Shown: positions 9,129 to 19,500 of the stretch, piece by piece
How positions within the stretch are numbered: position 1 is the stretch's first letter
Layout of the letters: every line of letters starts with the position of its first letter
Assembly: GCF_030252425.1 (NCBI RefSeq)
Contig: NZ_CP126994.1
Span: 3,777,001-3,841,000, forward strand
Direction of reading: 5' to 3'
Source of the DNA: Acidisoma sp. PAMC 29798
GTDB lineage: Bacteria > Pseudomonadota > Alphaproteobacteria > Acetobacterales > Acetobacteraceae
Length of the DNA: 64,000 nucleotides
Notes under the pieces: generated by a model
The model's input: the letters and a program-made list of their open reading frames with translations, nothing else
Databases searched by the model: none
Told to the model about the DNA's origin: nothing
Position numbers and translations under genes: made by a program

Positions 9129-9229
9129 CGTCATCCCCGGGCTTGACCCGGGGACCTACCCGTCACGGCGCCCAAACACCGTGATGGCGCCACATCGGGT
9201 AGGTGCGCGGGTCAAGCCCGCGCATGACG
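9129..9229. repeat. 101-bp palindromic intergenic element, copy A
   Basis: Bounded by CGTCAT and ATGACG. Nested palindromes follow: CCCCGGG-CTTGA-CCCGGGG, then ACCTACCCG pairing with CGGGTAGGT, a core GGCGCC pair, and GCGCGGG-TCAAG-CCCGCGC. Sits between the convergent ABC-F and hisI genes. Copies B, C and D are at 13015, 48870 and 51244. Confidence 0.85.
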
Positions 9230-9250
9230 GTTTCTTTGTCGTTAAGTCGC

Positions 9251-9646
9251 CTAGGCCCCGTACAACGCCTCCGGCGACACCAGCGGTTCGGCAATCTCCA
9301 CCAGCCCCTCGGGCCGGGCGGCGACATAGAAACAACTCCGTCGTCCGGTATGGCAGGCGACGCCGATCTGATCGACGCGGAGTAGCAACGAATCGCCGTC
9401 GCAATCCAGGCGCATCTCCACCAACCGCTGCGTCTGGCCGGAGCTTTCGCCCTTGCGCCACAGCTTTCCCCGGCTGCGGCTGAAATAACAAACCTGACCC
9501 GTGGCCAGAGTCTCCTGAACCGACTCGCGGTTCATCCAAGCCATCATCAACACTTCGTGGGTGTCGTGCTGCTGGGCAATGGCCGGCACCAAGCCCTCGG
9601 CGTTGAACAGGATCGCTGCCAGAACGGGTGCGGGGTCGATGGTCAT
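9251..9646 (-). CDS. hisI: Phosphoribosyl-AMP cyclohydrolase
   Basis: 131-residue HisI, which opens the purine ring of phosphoribosyl-AMP in histidine synthesis. Metal-binding residues are visible in DCDGDSLLLRVDQIGVACHT and GRRSCFY; the family core CYFSRSRGKLWRKGESSG is intact. Single-domain version without the HisE pyrophosphohydrolase, usual for alphaproteobacteria. Its ATG overlaps the metC stop by four bases, so it is the last gene of a sseA-metC-hisI transcript. The combination with sulfur genes has no obvious metabolic link. Confidence 0.95.
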   Translation of the reverse strand: MTIDPAPVLAAILFNAEGLVPAIAQQHDTHEVLMMAWMNRESVQETLATGQVCYFSRSRGKLWRKGESSGQTQRLVEMRLDCDGDSLLLRVDQIGVACHTGRRSCFYVAARPEGLVEIAEPLVSPEALYGA

Positions 9647-10860
9647 TCCATCCCCCGAAGGGCGGCGAAGCCACGCTCCAGATCCGCCTTGATGTCGACC
9701 ACATCCTCCATCCCGATATGGAGGCGAATGATCTCCCCGCCGAACTGGCCGGAGCCTGCGGTGCGGTTGATCGAACCGGTGCTCGGCAGCACTAGGCTTT
9801 CATACCCGCCCCAGGAGGCGCCGATGCCGAACAGCGTCATGGCGTCGATCATCGCATCCACCGCAAGAGGCGCATAGTCTGGCTTCAGCACGACGCCGAA
9901 CAGGCTGGACGCGCCGGTGAAATCCCGCTTCCAAAATTCGTGGCCCGGTGAACCCGGCAAAGCCGGATGTAGAACGCGCAGTACCTCCGGCCGGCCTTCC
10001 AACCAGCGCGCCACATCGAGCGCCGATTCCATCTGGTGCCGCAGGCGGATGCCGAGGCTACGCACGCCCCGCAGCGCCAGCCAGCAATCATCCGGGCTCG
10101 CATATTGGCCCAGGGACATGGCGGCGTCCTTGATCTTCACCCAATCCTTGTCGGCGGCCACAGTCACGGCGCCGAGGATGATATCCGAATGGCCGCCGAT
10201 ATATTTGGTCACCGCCTGGATCGAAACATCGACGCCATGGGCGAAGGGCTGGAAGAACTGAATGCCCCAGGTATTGTCCATCAGCACACTGGCGCCATGC
10301 GCATGGGCGACGGCCGCGAGCGCCGGCACATCCTGCACTTCGAAAGTATGGCTGCCGGGGCTTTCGAGGAACAAAACCGCCGTCTCCGGCCGCATCAGCG
10401 CCTCCAACCCGGCGGCGTCGATCATCGGCGGATAATAGGTCGTCACCACACCGAGCCCCGCGAGCATGCCGTCACAGAAGCGGCGAGTCGGGCCATAGAC
10501 ATTGTCGGGGATCAGCACGGTCTGGCCGGCCTTGAGATAGGCGAGCAGTGGCGTGGTGATGGCCGAAAGACCGGAGGAAACGATCTGGCAGCGGGTGCCA
10601 CCCTCGATCTCCGCAATCGCATCTTCCAGCGCGAAATGGGTCGGCGTGCCGAGGACACCATAGATCATCGCCTGGTCATGTCGCCGGGTATAGAGCGACC
10701 GCTGATGTGCCATATCCGGGTGGACCACCGTCGAGCCACGGACCAGCGGCGCATTGACGTAGCCGTAAACGCGGGATCCGGGGCGCCCGACTTGCGTCAG
10801 CCGCGTGGCGGGCCGCGCCTTTCCCTCTGCGGCGGCGTCTGCGTCGTGATCATTCGGCAT
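9643..10860 (-). CDS. metC: Cystathionine beta-lyase
   Basis: 405-residue fold-type I PLP enzyme of the Cys/Met metabolism family. The PLP lysine lies in AVTKYIGGHSD, and SSGLSA and DNVYGPTRRF mark the cofactor pocket. The latter and the overall pattern favour beta-lyase (cystathionine to homocysteine, pyruvate and ammonia) over gamma-synthase. The ATG at 10860 is chosen because the longer reading to 10953 would overlap sseA far more; the chosen start overlaps the sseA stop by eleven bases. Middle gene of sseA-metC-hisI. Confidence 0.9.
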   Translation of the reverse strand: MPNDHDADAAAEGKARPATRLTQVGRPGSRVYGYVNAPLVRGSTVVHPDMAHQRSLYTRRHDQAMIYGVLGTPTHFALEDAIAEIEGGTRCQIVSSGLSAITTPLLAYLKAGQTVLIPDNVYGPTRRFCDGMLAGLGVVTTYYPPMIDAAGLEALMRPETAVLFLESPGSHTFEVQDVPALAAVAHAHGASVLMDNTWGIQFFQPFAHGVDVSIQAVTKYIGGHSDIILGAVTVAADKDWVKIKDAAMSLGQYASPDDCWLALRGVRSLGIRLRHQMESALDVARWLEGRPEVLRVLHPALPGSPGHEFWKRDFTGASSLFGVVLKPDYAPLAVDAMIDAMTLFGIGASWGGYESLVLPSTGSINRTAGSGQFGGEIIRLHIGMEDVVDIKADLERGFAALRGME

Positions 10861-11704
10861 CGGCTTGGGATTCCACGGCTGTGTCGGGGTGCGCACCCCA
10901 TTCGGACCAAGACCCATCATAAAGCGCCCCCGGAGGCAAGCCGGCCACGGCAAGACCCACGGTCAGCACCGCCGCCGTCACACCAGTGCCGCAGCTGGTG
11001 ACGATGGGGCGCGTGCCATCCGCGCCCGCTTGCGCGAAGCGCGCGCGCAGCGTCTCGGGCGGACGCATGGTGCCATCGGCGGTGATCAGATCGCCGAAGG
11101 GAATGTTCTGGGCGCCCGGCATATGGCCGCCGCGTAAGCCGGGCCGTGGCTCGGGCGCGGTGCCGGCAAAGCGCCCCGCCGGCCGCGCATCAAGCACCAG
11201 GGCCGCATCCTCGGCCACGATCGCCTTCATGGCGTCGAGGTCGCGGATCATCTCGGGCCGCAGGTCGGCGGTGAACCGCGTGGCCGTGGCCGGGCTGGCT
11301 GCGCCGGTTTCTGTCGGCCTTCCCTCGGCGCGCCATTTCGGCAATCCGCCATCGAGCACGCAGACCTTGTCATGGCCGAAGACGCGCATCATCCACCAGC
11401 CGCGCGCCGCCGAAAACAGGCCGAGTTGATCGTAGAATACCACGGTGGAGGCGTTCGAAATCCCCAGCGCACCGACCATCTGCGCGAAGACCGGCATCGG
11501 CGGCAGCATATGCGGCAAGTTGGACGTGGTGTCCTTGATGGCATCGATGTCGAAGAAGCGGGCGCCGGGAATGCGGCCGGCCGCGAACAGAGCAGCGGCG
11601 TTGCGTGGGTCGGTCGGCAGATAGAAGGAGCAATCGCAGACCGCGACATCCGGGCCGCCAAGCGCCTCGGCAAGCCAGTCGGTGGTGACCAAGGGCGCCA
11701 TCAT
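10850..11704 (-). CDS. sseA: Thiosulfate/3-mercaptopyruvate sulfurtransferase
   Basis: 284 residues with two rhodanese domains (about 5-130 and 160-275). The catalytic loop of the second domain is CGTGVTA, close to the CGSGVTA of 3-mercaptopyruvate sulfurtransferases. The first domain carries the structural SFYLPTDPRN segment and no catalytic Cys at the matching place, as normal. GGAG stands eight bases before the ATG at 11704. It heads the operon with metC, so both are likely to serve sulfur amino acid turnover. Cytoplasmic; no signal peptide seen. Confidence 0.93.
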   Translation of the reverse strand: MMAPLVTTDWLAEALGGPDVAVCDCSFYLPTDPRNAAALFAAGRIPGARFFDIDAIKDTTSNLPHMLPPMPVFAQMVGALGISNASTVVFYDQLGLFSAARGWWMMRVFGHDKVCVLDGGLPKWRAEGRPTETGAASPATATRFTADLRPEMIRDLDAMKAIVAEDAALVLDARPAGRFAGTAPEPRPGLRGGHMPGAQNIPFGDLITADGTMRPPETLRARFAQAGADGTRPIVTSCGTGVTAAVLTVGLAVAGLPPGALYDGSWSEWGAHPDTAVESQADAE

Positions 11705-11859
11705 GGGGTCTGCTCCGTGGGTGTGTATGAACCTCGTCGCACCTCGCTCGCTTGACCGAGGGGTCGGAGTTTGTCTCTAAACAATATCTTAGAGGACGAT
11801 CAACCGGTAGAGTAACAGAGCGTCAAGCTCGCTATCGCCTGCACAAGGACTCCACACCC

Positions 11860-12981
11860 GTGACCGAACGTTTCATCATCTGGGTGCTCCTCGGCGCGCT
11901 GATCGCCGGCTGCCTTGCCGTGCTGTCGCCCTTCATCGCCGCCATTGCCTGGGCGGCCATCCTGACCTTCACGACCTGGCCGATCTACATCTGGTTGCGC
12001 ACGCGGCTGCATCTCCATCGGATCGTAGCAGCGCTGCTGATGGTGTTCATGACGGCCTTCGTCATCCTGCTGCCGCTCAGCCTGATCGCCGAAAGCGGCA
12101 TGGCCAATGCCGCCAATATCCGCCGCATGATCAACGAGGTGCTGATCTTCGGCCTGCCGCCCGCGCCGCCTTGGGTCGCCACCCTGCCAGCCTTCGGCTC
12201 GACCGTCAGCGATCTGTGGAACCATTGGTCCGCCGATCTGGAAAGCCTTTTGGCCGCCGTTCACCCCTATCTCGGCATGGTCGCCAAGGAAGGGCTTCTG
12301 GTGCTGGTCTCCATCACCAATGGCGTGGTGCGGATGGGCCTGGCCCTCTTCATCGCCTTCTTCCTGTTCCTCTATGGGGAGCCGCTGGCGCGGCATATCC
12401 GCGGCTTCCTGTACCGTATCGTGGGTGGGCAGTCGGAGCGGCTGCTGACCATCACCGGCGCCACCGTGCGCGGCGCGGTCTACGGCATTCTCGGCACCGC
12501 TTTGGTGCAGGGGATCATGCTGAGCCTCGGCCTTGGGGTCAGCGGCGTGCCGAATGCGCTATCGCTCGCCCTCGCCGGCACCTTCCTCTCGATGATACCG
12601 GGCGCTGGCGCGCTGATCTGGATTCCGGCCACGATCTGGCTGCTCAGCACGGGAAAGATCCTGGCCGGCATCCTGTTGGCGGCTTGGTGCGGCATCGGCA
12701 TTTCGACGGCAGACAGTCTGGTCCGGCCCTGGTTCATCGCCCGTGGGGCGCATCTGCCCTTCCTGATCACGCTGCTCGGCGTGCTCGGCGGCGCCTTGGC
12801 CTTCGGCATCCTGGGCGTCTTTCTCGGCCCGGTTCTGCTCGGCGTCGCCTTCATCCTGGCGGAGGAATTCTCCAGCGGAATTCCCCTCACCAAGTCAGAT
12901 CACATTCATGATGTGCAGACCGAGGAATCCCGGCAGGCGGCGGAAACCATCGCTGCCCTCCGCCGGGCCATGAAGACGTAG
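11860..12981 (+). CDS. AI-2E family transporter (PerM/TqsA type permease)
   Basis: 373-residue inner membrane protein with about seven or eight hydrophobic segments, beginning with IIWVLLGALIAGCLAVLSPF and ending with an ALAFGILGVFLGPVLLGVAF pair. The family pattern GAVYGILGTALVQGI and FLSMIPGAGALI is clear. The family includes the quorum-signal exporter TqsA and sodium/proton antiporters, so the cargo is open. GTG at 11860, ten bases after AAGGA, fits better than the in-frame TTG at 11752, which would add 36 hydrophilic residues. Transcribed alone, divergent from sseA. Confidence 0.88.
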   Translation: MTERFIIWVLLGALIAGCLAVLSPFIAAIAWAAILTFTTWPIYIWLRTRLHLHRIVAALLMVFMTAFVILLPLSLIAESGMANAANIRRMINEVLIFGLPPAPPWVATLPAFGSTVSDLWNHWSADLESLLAAVHPYLGMVAKEGLLVLVSITNGVVRMGLALFIAFFLFLYGEPLARHIRGFLYRIVGGQSERLLTITGATVRGAVYGILGTALVQGIMLSLGLGVSGVPNALSLALAGTFLSMIPGAGALIWIPATIWLLSTGKILAGILLAAWCGIGISTADSLVRPWFIARGAHLPFLITLLGVLGGALAFGILGVFLGPVLLGVAFILAEEFSSGIPLTKSDHIHDVQTEESRQAAETIAALRRAMKT

Positions 12982-13014
12982 TATGTCGGGATTTAGGCTC
13001 ATCAAAATGACGAT

Positions 13015-13115
13015 CGTCACCCGCGCACTTGATGCGCGGGTCTACCCGTTACGGCGCCCAAACATCGTCAGGGCGCCGTAACGGGTAGGTGCGCGGATCA
13101 AGTCCGCGCATGACG
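13015..13115. repeat. 101-bp palindromic intergenic element, copy B
   Basis: Same length and layout as copy A: CGTCAC at the left, ATGACG at the right, inner ACCCGTTACGGCGCC pairing with GGCGCCGTAACGGGT. It fills the space between the convergent permease and frmA genes. Confidence 0.85.
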
Positions 13116-13136
13116 AGGAGGGGTGTCAGTTCGACC

Positions 13137-14246
13137 TTAATACGTCACCACGGTCCGGATCGACTCGCCGCGCTTCATCAACCCGAAGCCCTCGTTGATC
13201 TGCTCGAAGGGCAGAACATGGGTGATGAGGTCGTCGATGTTGATCTTGCCGTCCATGTACCAATCGACGATGCGGGGCACATCGGTCCGGCCACGGGCGC
13301 CGCCGAAAGCCGTGCCCATCCACTGCCGCCCGGTCACGAGTTGGAACGGCCGCGTGCTGATCTCCGCGCCTGACGGGGCCACGCCGATGATGATGGATTT
13401 GCCCCAACCGCGATGGGCGCATTCCAGGGCCTGGCGCATCACCTTCACATTGCCGATGCATTCGAAGGTGTAATCGGCGCCGCCCTTGGTGAGGTTCACG
13501 AGATAGGGCACCAGATCGCCCTCGACCTCGCTCGGATTGACGTAATGGGTCATGCCGAACTTCTCGGCCATCGGAATGCGGCCGGGGTTGAGATCGACGC
13601 CCACGATCATCTCCGCACCCGCAAGCCGCGCGCCCTGGACCACGTTCAGGCCGATGCCACCCAGGCCGAAGACCACGACCTTCGCGCCGGGCTCGACCTT
13701 CGCGGTATTGATTACCGCGCCGATGCCGGTGGTGACACCGCAGCCGATATAGCAAACCTTCTCGAAGGGCGCGTCTTCCCGAATTTTCGCCAGCGCAATC
13801 TCGGGCAGCACCGTGAAGTTCGAAAAGGTCGAGGTGCCCATGTAGTGGTGGATCGCCTCCCCGCCGCTGGAAAAGCGCGAGGTGCCGTCCGGCATCAAGC
13901 CCTTGCCCTGGGTCGAGCGGATGGCGACGCAAAGGTTTGTCTTGCGGCTGAGGCAATATTCGCACTGGCGGCATTCCGGCGTGTAGAGCGGAATGACGTG
14001 GTCGCCCTTCTTCAGGCTGGTGACACCGGCGCCGACATCGACCACCACGCCCGCGCCTTCATGGCCCAGGATCGAAGGGAAGATGCCCTCGGGGTCGGCA
14101 CCCGACAGGGTGAATTCATCGGTGTGGCAAATACCGGTGGCCTTGATCTCGACCAGCACCTCCCCGGCGCGCGGGCCTTCGAGATCGATGGTCTCCAGAC
14201 TCAGCGGCTGGCCGGCGGCACGGGCAACGGCGGCGCGGGTCTTCAT
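13137..14246 (-). CDS. frmA: S-(hydroxymethyl)glutathione dehydrogenase (class III alcohol dehydrogenase)
   Basis: 369-residue zinc medium-chain dehydrogenase that oxidises the glutathione adduct of formaldehyde to S-formylglutathione with NAD. Catalytic zinc ligands are in GICHTDEF and LGHEGAG; the structural zinc Cys set is [15 protein letters not shown]; the NAD fold has [10 protein letters not shown]. The class III pattern is clear over the full length. The FrmB esterase is not in the window. mutY lies twelve bases upstream on the same strand, so the two may be co-transcribed. The symbol adhC is also used. Confidence 0.94.
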   Translation of the reverse strand: MKTRAAVARAAGQPLSLETIDLEGPRAGEVLVEIKATGICHTDEFTLSGADPEGIFPSILGHEGAGVVVDVGAGVTSLKKGDHVIPLYTPECRQCEYCLSRKTNLCVAIRSTQGKGLMPDGTSRFSSGGEAIHHYMGTSTFSNFTVLPEIALAKIREDAPFEKVCYIGCGVTTGIGAVINTAKVEPGAKVVVFGLGGIGLNVVQGARLAGAEMIVGVDLNPGRIPMAEKFGMTHYVNPSEVEGDLVPYLVNLTKGGADYTFECIGNVKVMRQALECAHRGWGKSIIIGVAPSGAEISTRPFQLVTGRQWMGTAFGGARGRTDVPRIVDWYMDGKINIDDLITHVLPFEQINEGFGLMKRGESIRTVVTY

Positions 14247-14258
14247 CGGGTGGCTCCC

Positions 14259-15380
14259 TTAAACGAGAAGGTCTGTGGGCACAGGGTGTGCCGGCTCAGC
14301 CGCTTTTTCGCCCAAGCCGAGGCATTTGGCCATGAGGCTGGACAGCGCCTGGCGCGGTAAATCCTCAGGCGGGCACAAAAAACCATCCCCCATCGCGGAG
14401 ACGGGCACCATCGGCACAGCGGCGGCATAAACATCGAGTAGCAGCTCGAAATGGGTGAAAACATGCCGCACCGTGCCGCGCTTCACCCAGTTGGCCGGAA
14501 CCGGGGCGAAACGAAGCGCCTCCGCCGTCTCCCAAGGATCGGCGCGCCACTCCGTGCCGGGGATTTCGATCATGCCGCCGAGCAGGCCACTCGGCGGCCG
14601 GCGCCGCAGGAGAAGCTGGCCATTGCCGACGGTCAGGCGGAAATGCACGCCATGGCGGCGGGGCCGCACGGCCTTCGGCGTCTTGCGCGGCAGGATGGCC
14701 GCGACGCCGAGCCGGCGCGCCTGACAGGGATCGGACCAGGGACAGAGGGTGCAGGCCGGCGCCGTGGGCGTGCAAATGGTGGCGCCGAGGTCGAACAGCG
14801 CCTGCGCGGTGTCGGAGGGTGCGGCCCTGGCCGCCGCATCCTCCGCCAACAGCGCCGCCGCCGCGCCAATGGCCGGGCGACTTTGCGGCAGCGGCGTCTC
14901 GATCGCGAAGATGCGGCTGACCACGCGCTCGACATTGCCGTCCACGGGAATGACCGGCAGGCCGAGGGCGATGGCCCCCACCGCCGCCGCCGTATACGCG
15001 CCGATGCCGGGCAAGGCGCGCAGACCCTCGACCGTCTTGGGGAAATCGCCGAGTGCCGTCACGGCGCGGGCGCAGGCCAGCAGATTGCGGGCGCGGGCGT
15101 AATAGCCAAGGCCGGCCCAGGCCGCCATGACATCGCCGTCCTCGGCCGCCGCGAGCGCCTGCACGCTTGGGTAAAGCCTGAGGAAACGTTCATAATAGGG
15201 GATGACGGCAGTGACCGTGGTCTGCTGTAGCATGATCTCGGAGAGCCAGACCCGATACGGAGTCGCCTCTTCGCCAGGCTCCGCCCGCCAGGGCAGGCTG
15301 CGGCGATGGCGGGCGTACCAGGCCAGCAATGACGTGACGGAAGGCCGTGGAGAGATGAGCGACGTCAGGGGTAAGGACAC
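14259..15380 (-). CDS. mutY: A/G-specific adenine glycosylase MutY
   Basis: DNA repair glycosylase removing adenine opposite 8-oxoguanine. Seen are the catalytic Glu in SEIMLQQTTV, the helix-hairpin-helix LPGIGAYTAAAV with the Asp in PVDGNVERVV, the 4Fe-4S motif C-x6-C-x2-C-x5-C (CTPTAPACTLCPWSDPC), and a C-terminal Nudix-like domain that recognises 8-oxoG. The start is unsettled: GTG 15380 or ATG 15410; both overlap the 5' end of the opposite-strand DUF721 gene, and no good ribosome binding site marks either. About 373-383 residues, a usual length. Confidence 0.93.
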   Translation of the reverse strand: MSLPLTSLISPRPSVTSLLAWYARHRRSLPWRAEPGEEATPYRVWLSEIMLQQTTVTAVIPYYERFLRLYPSVQALAAAEDGDVMAAWAGLGYYARARNLLACARAVTALGDFPKTVEGLRALPGIGAYTAAAVGAIALGLPVIPVDGNVERVVSRIFAIETPLPQSRPAIGAAAALLAEDAAARAAPSDTAQALFDLGATICTPTAPACTLCPWSDPCQARRLGVAAILPRKTPKAVRPRRHGVHFRLTVGNGQLLLRRRPPSGLLGGMIEIPGTEWRADPWETAEALRFAPVPANWVKRGTVRHVFTHFELLLDVYAAAVPMVPVSAMGDGFLCPPEDLPRQALSSLMAKCLGLGEKAAEPAHPVPTDLLV

Positions 15381-15897
15381 GGCCGACAGGATGACGCCGG
15401 CCAAGGCCATCAGCAAGACCAAGGCGGACAGCCCGCAGGAAGCGCCGCGCGCCTACGGGCCCCGGTCGATCGGCGGCCTGATCGCACGCGTAACGCGACC
15501 CGGCTTTCGCCGCCGCTCACCCGCTTCGGTGCAGGTGATGACCGAGTGGCTGGACATCCTGGGGCCCGATCTCGGCCACCGCACCGTGCCGCAGAAATTC
15601 ACCGCCGGCACGCTGACCATCGGCTGCGCGGGGCCAACGGCGATGGAGCTGCAACACCTGGCGCCGCAGCTCATTGCCCGCATCAACGGTCATGTCGGAC
15701 AAAACCTGATTCAGCGACTCCGCTTCGTCCAGCAACCGGATGCGGCCGTCGCGGCAGCGAGCGCCGGTCGCCATCGGCCCGCCGCAAAACCGCCGCCGGA
15801 GCTGGATATGGCACCCGGCCCCTTGCGCGATGCGCTCGCCAGGCTTGCCCAGGCGATTGAGCAACGGCAGCCCCCGCCCAAGGGTCGTCGTGGCTAA
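15355..15897 (+). CDS. DUF721/DciA-like protein
   Basis: 180-residue protein with a basic N-terminus and a central DUF721 domain (about residues 35-130: RPGFRRRSPASVQVMTEWLD, ending near LIQRLRFVQ). DUF721 contains DciA, the helicase DnaB loader that replaces DnaC in most bacteria. The place beside mutY and before the DsbA-like and smc genes is familiar from Rhodospirillales-type genomes. GGAGA directly precedes the ATG at 15355. The C-terminus is Ala/Pro-rich and probably disordered. DciA activity is inferred from the domain only. Confidence 0.8.
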   Translation: MSDVRGKDTADRMTPAKAISKTKADSPQEAPRAYGPRSIGGLIARVTRPGFRRRSPASVQVMTEWLDILGPDLGHRTVPQKFTAGTLTIGCAGPTAMELQHLAPQLIARINGHVGQNLIQRLRFVQQPDAAVAAASAGRHRPAAKPPPELDMAPGPLRDALARLAQAIEQRQPPPKGRRG

Positions 15898-15951
15898 ATA
15901 TCGACAGCTAGTTATTTTTTCTGCTAACGACACAAGATATTGAGGGTAGCG

Positions 15952-16566
15952 ATGATGATCTCTCGCCGTTTTCTGATGACCGCCAGTGCGGCCACCACCG
16001 GCCTGATGGCCTTTCCGGTCCTCGGCCACGCCGCCGATGCGCCGGCCACAGAAGGGCCGCGCTCGATCGGCTCACCGACCGCGAAGGTGACTGTGGAGGA
16101 GTTCTTCTCCCTCACCTGCACGCATTGCGCGCATTTCTCGAACACCACGATGCCGCAGGTGATGGACAAGCTCATCACGCCGGGCAAGCTGCGGATCGTC
16201 TATCACGACTTCCCGCTGGACGGCGTGGCCCTCGAAGCGGCCATGGTGGCCCGCTCGCTGCCGCCGGAACAGTATTTCCCCTTCTGCAGCGCCCTTTTCG
16301 CGAGCCAGGACCGCTGGGCCTTCGCCCAGGGCGTGAACTACACGGATGAAATCTGGAAGATGGCGGCGCTGGCCGGCATGGCGCGCGCGACCTTCGACAA
16401 GGCCATCGCCGACACCGCGCTCAAGACCTGGATCCAGACCCAGCAGGTTGCGGACGAGAAGACCTATAATATCGAAGCGACGCCAACCTTCCTGATCAAC
16501 GGCAAGGCGATGCCGGGCGACCTGAGCTACGACGAGCTCGTCGCGGCCCTCGGCCCCATCGGCTAA
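15952..16566 (+). CDS. DsbA-family thiol:disulfide protein
   Basis: 204-residue secreted thioredoxin-fold protein. The N-terminus MMISRRFLMTASAATTGLMA is a signal peptide with a twin-arginine-like SRRF start. The active site CTHC lies in FFSLTCTHCAHF, followed by the DsbA helical insert and the cis-Pro segment ATPTFLING. It belongs to the DsbA/Com1 group with the CxHC active site typical of oxidants of periplasmic thiols. The ATG at 15952 has GAGGGT upstream. smc begins six bases after its stop, so the two share a transcript although the functions differ. Confidence 0.9.
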   Translation: MMISRRFLMTASAATTGLMAFPVLGHAADAPATEGPRSIGSPTAKVTVEEFFSLTCTHCAHFSNTTMPQVMDKLITPGKLRIVYHDFPLDGVALEAAMVARSLPPEQYFPFCSALFASQDRWAFAQGVNYTDEIWKMAALAGMARATFDKAIADTALKTWIQTQQVADEKTYNIEATPTFLINGKAMPGDLSYDELVAALGPIG

Positions 16567-16572
16567 CCCGCG

Positions 16573-19500
16573 ATGGCCGCACGACTTGCCCGACTGCGGA
16601 TCGCGGGGTTCAAAAGCTTCGCGGATACGACCAGCCTGGACATCCTTCCCGGCCTGACGGGCATCATCGGCCCGAATGGCTGCGGCAAGTCGAATATCGT
16701 GGACGCGCTCCGCTGGGCGATGGGGGAGGCGAGCGCACGCTCCCTCCGTGGCGGCGAGATGGATGACATCATCTTCGCCGGCACCACGGCACGCCCGTCC
16801 CGCAATATCGCGGAAGTGACGGTCACGCTGGAAGAAGCGGCGGGCGTCGTGCCGCCACCGCATCACGAACAGGCCGAGTTGGAGATCACCCGCCGGATCG
16901 AACGCGGTTCCGGCAGCCAATATCGCGTCAACGGGCGGGAGTTCCGGGCGCGGGACGTGCAAACCCTGTTCGCCGATCTCGCCAGTGGGGCGCGCAGCTG
17001 CGCCATGGTCGGCCAGGGTCGAGTCGCCGCCATCGTCGGTGCCAAGCCCGAGGAGCGAAGGGCGATCCTGGAGGAAGCGGCGGGCATCGCCGGCCTATCC
17101 GCCCGGCGGCATGAGGCGGAGCTGAAGCTCCGCGCCACCGAGGCGAACCTCCAACGCGCGGATGATCTGCGCGGTCAGGTCGAGGTCCAACTTCAGGCCT
17201 TGCAGCGTCAGGCGCGCCAGGCCGCCCGCTACCGCACGCTGTCGGTGTCCATCCGCACCGCGGAGGCGGAGTTCATCGCCATTCAGCATCTCCGTGCCGA
17301 GCGGAACCGCGAAGAAGCGCGCCAAGCCCTGGTCGCCGCCCGCGCCGCCGCCGAAGCCGCGACCGCCGCCTGTCAGGCGGCCATGACCCAGCATGGCGCG
17401 GGGGAGGGCACCCTGCCGCCGCTGCGCATGGCCGAAGCCGAGGCCCGCACCGCGCTCGAGCGCCAGCGCGTCGCGGCCGAGCACCTAGCCGCCGAGGACG
17501 GGCGCGCCCGCGCCGCCATCGCCGCCGCCACGCAGCGCCTGGACCATGCGACCCGGGATTTGGAGCGCGCCCGCGCCCTGATGAACGACGCCGCCGCCGC
17601 CGAACGCCGCCTCGCGACGGAGGATGCGGCGCTTGCCATTGCCGAGACGGAGTCCGCTGCGCGACTCGTGGCCGCCGAAACCGCGATGCGCGTGGCCGCC
17701 GAAGCCGCGCGGGAGGCGGAAGCGGCGTCGCAATCGGCCGTGGAACGGAATGCCGCCCTCACCGCCCAGAGCCAGACACTGACCCAGCGGCTGCAACAAG
17801 CCGAGCAGCGGGCGCGGCGCCTGATCGAACAGGTGGCACGGCTGATCGCCGATCGCGACCGGCTCGCGGTCGATCTCGTGCCCGCGGAGAAACTCGTCGA
17901 AGCCCGTGACGCCGTGACCACCGCCGAAGCCGCCCGCACGACAGCCTCAGCCCGACTGGACGCCGCCGAACGTGCCCGCCAAGCGGCGCAGGCCGCGCTG
18001 ACCTCCGCGCGCGAGCGCGGCCATACGACGGAAGCGGCTGCCACCAAGCTGCGTACCGAAATCCGGGCGCTCACGGAAATTCTGAGCGTCGGCGGCAGCA
18101 GTGGCTGGCCGCCGATGGTCGACGCCCTCACGGTGCCTCCGGGTCTGGAAGCGGCCCTCGGTGCAGCGCTGGGTGAGGAACTCGGCGCCGCCGCAAACCC
18201 GGAAGCGGCACGACATTGGCGCGAACTACCGCCGTCGGAGACCGAGGCAGAGCTGCCCGAAGGCTGCACCCCGCTCGCCGGTCTCGTCGGTGGGCCGGCC
18301 GCACTCGGCCGTGCCCTGTCCCGCATCGCCCTCGCCTCCGCCGAAGCAGCGCCCGATTTGCAGGCGCAGCTCCAGCCCGGCCAGACCATCGTCTCCGAAG
18401 CCGGGGGTGTCTGGCGCTGGGACGGCTATACCGTGCGCGCCGGCACGCCGACATCCGCCACCGTGCGGCTGACCCAGCGCAACCGCCTCGCCCGTCTCAA
18501 GGAGGATGGCGCGCGTGCGGACGCCGCCGCCGCTGAGGCACGCACCGCTCAGGACGCCGCCCAGGCCGCCGAGCGCACGAGTGTCGCGGAGGAGCAGGCC
18601 GCCCGCGCCTCGCGGCGGGACACGGAACTCGCGGCGGAAAAGAGCCGCGCCACCAGCACCTCCCTCGCCGCACGCGCGGCCGCCGCCGAAGCGCGGCTGG
18701 GTGGCGTCGCGACCCAGGTCGAAACGGCGGAGCCGGAGAAGCGCGAGGCCGAAGCGGCCCTCGCGGCCTCCAAAGCCGAGGCCGCCGCCCTGCCCGATCT
18801 CAGCCTGATGCGCGCCGAGGCCGAGCGGGCCCGCGCGACCCTCACCGCCGCGCGCCGCGAGGAAGCCGAAAGCCGCGCCCGACATGACGGGCTGGTCCGT
18901 GACATCGCGCTGCGCACGCAGCGTCGTCAGGCTCTGGCGCGAGAACGCGAAAGCTGGGCGGAACGCGCCCAGTCATCGGCCGCCCATATCGCCGATCTCG
19001 ACCAGCGCCGCGCCGAGGCCGCCGCCGACCACGCGGCGGTCGCCGGTGCGCCTGCCCGCCTCGCCGCCGAGCGTGGCGAACAAGCCGAACGCCTGGCCGA
19101 GGCGGAGGCGCAGCACACAGCGGCCGTCGCGCGATTGAGTGCGGCCGAAGCCGAGGCGCGGGCCGCTGAAAAAGCCTCCCGCGCCGCCGAGACGGCGCAG
19201 GTCTTGGCGCGCGAAACCATGCTGCGGGCCGAGGGCGCGCTCGCCCAGGCCGATCACGCCTGGGGCACGGTCGCCGAGCGCGTGCTGGAACGCTTGGGCG
19301 TCAATCCCACCTTCCCCGACATCACCGGCGAGCCTACCCCGGACGCCGAGGAGCGCGGTCGCCGCCGGTTCGAGCGGCTGACCAAGGAGCGGGACGAGAT
19401 GGGTCCGGTCAATCTGCGGGCCGAGATCGAGGCCGAGGAACTGGGGCGCCAGATCGCCTTGATCGAAAGCGAAAAGGGCGACCTGACCGAGGCCATCGCC

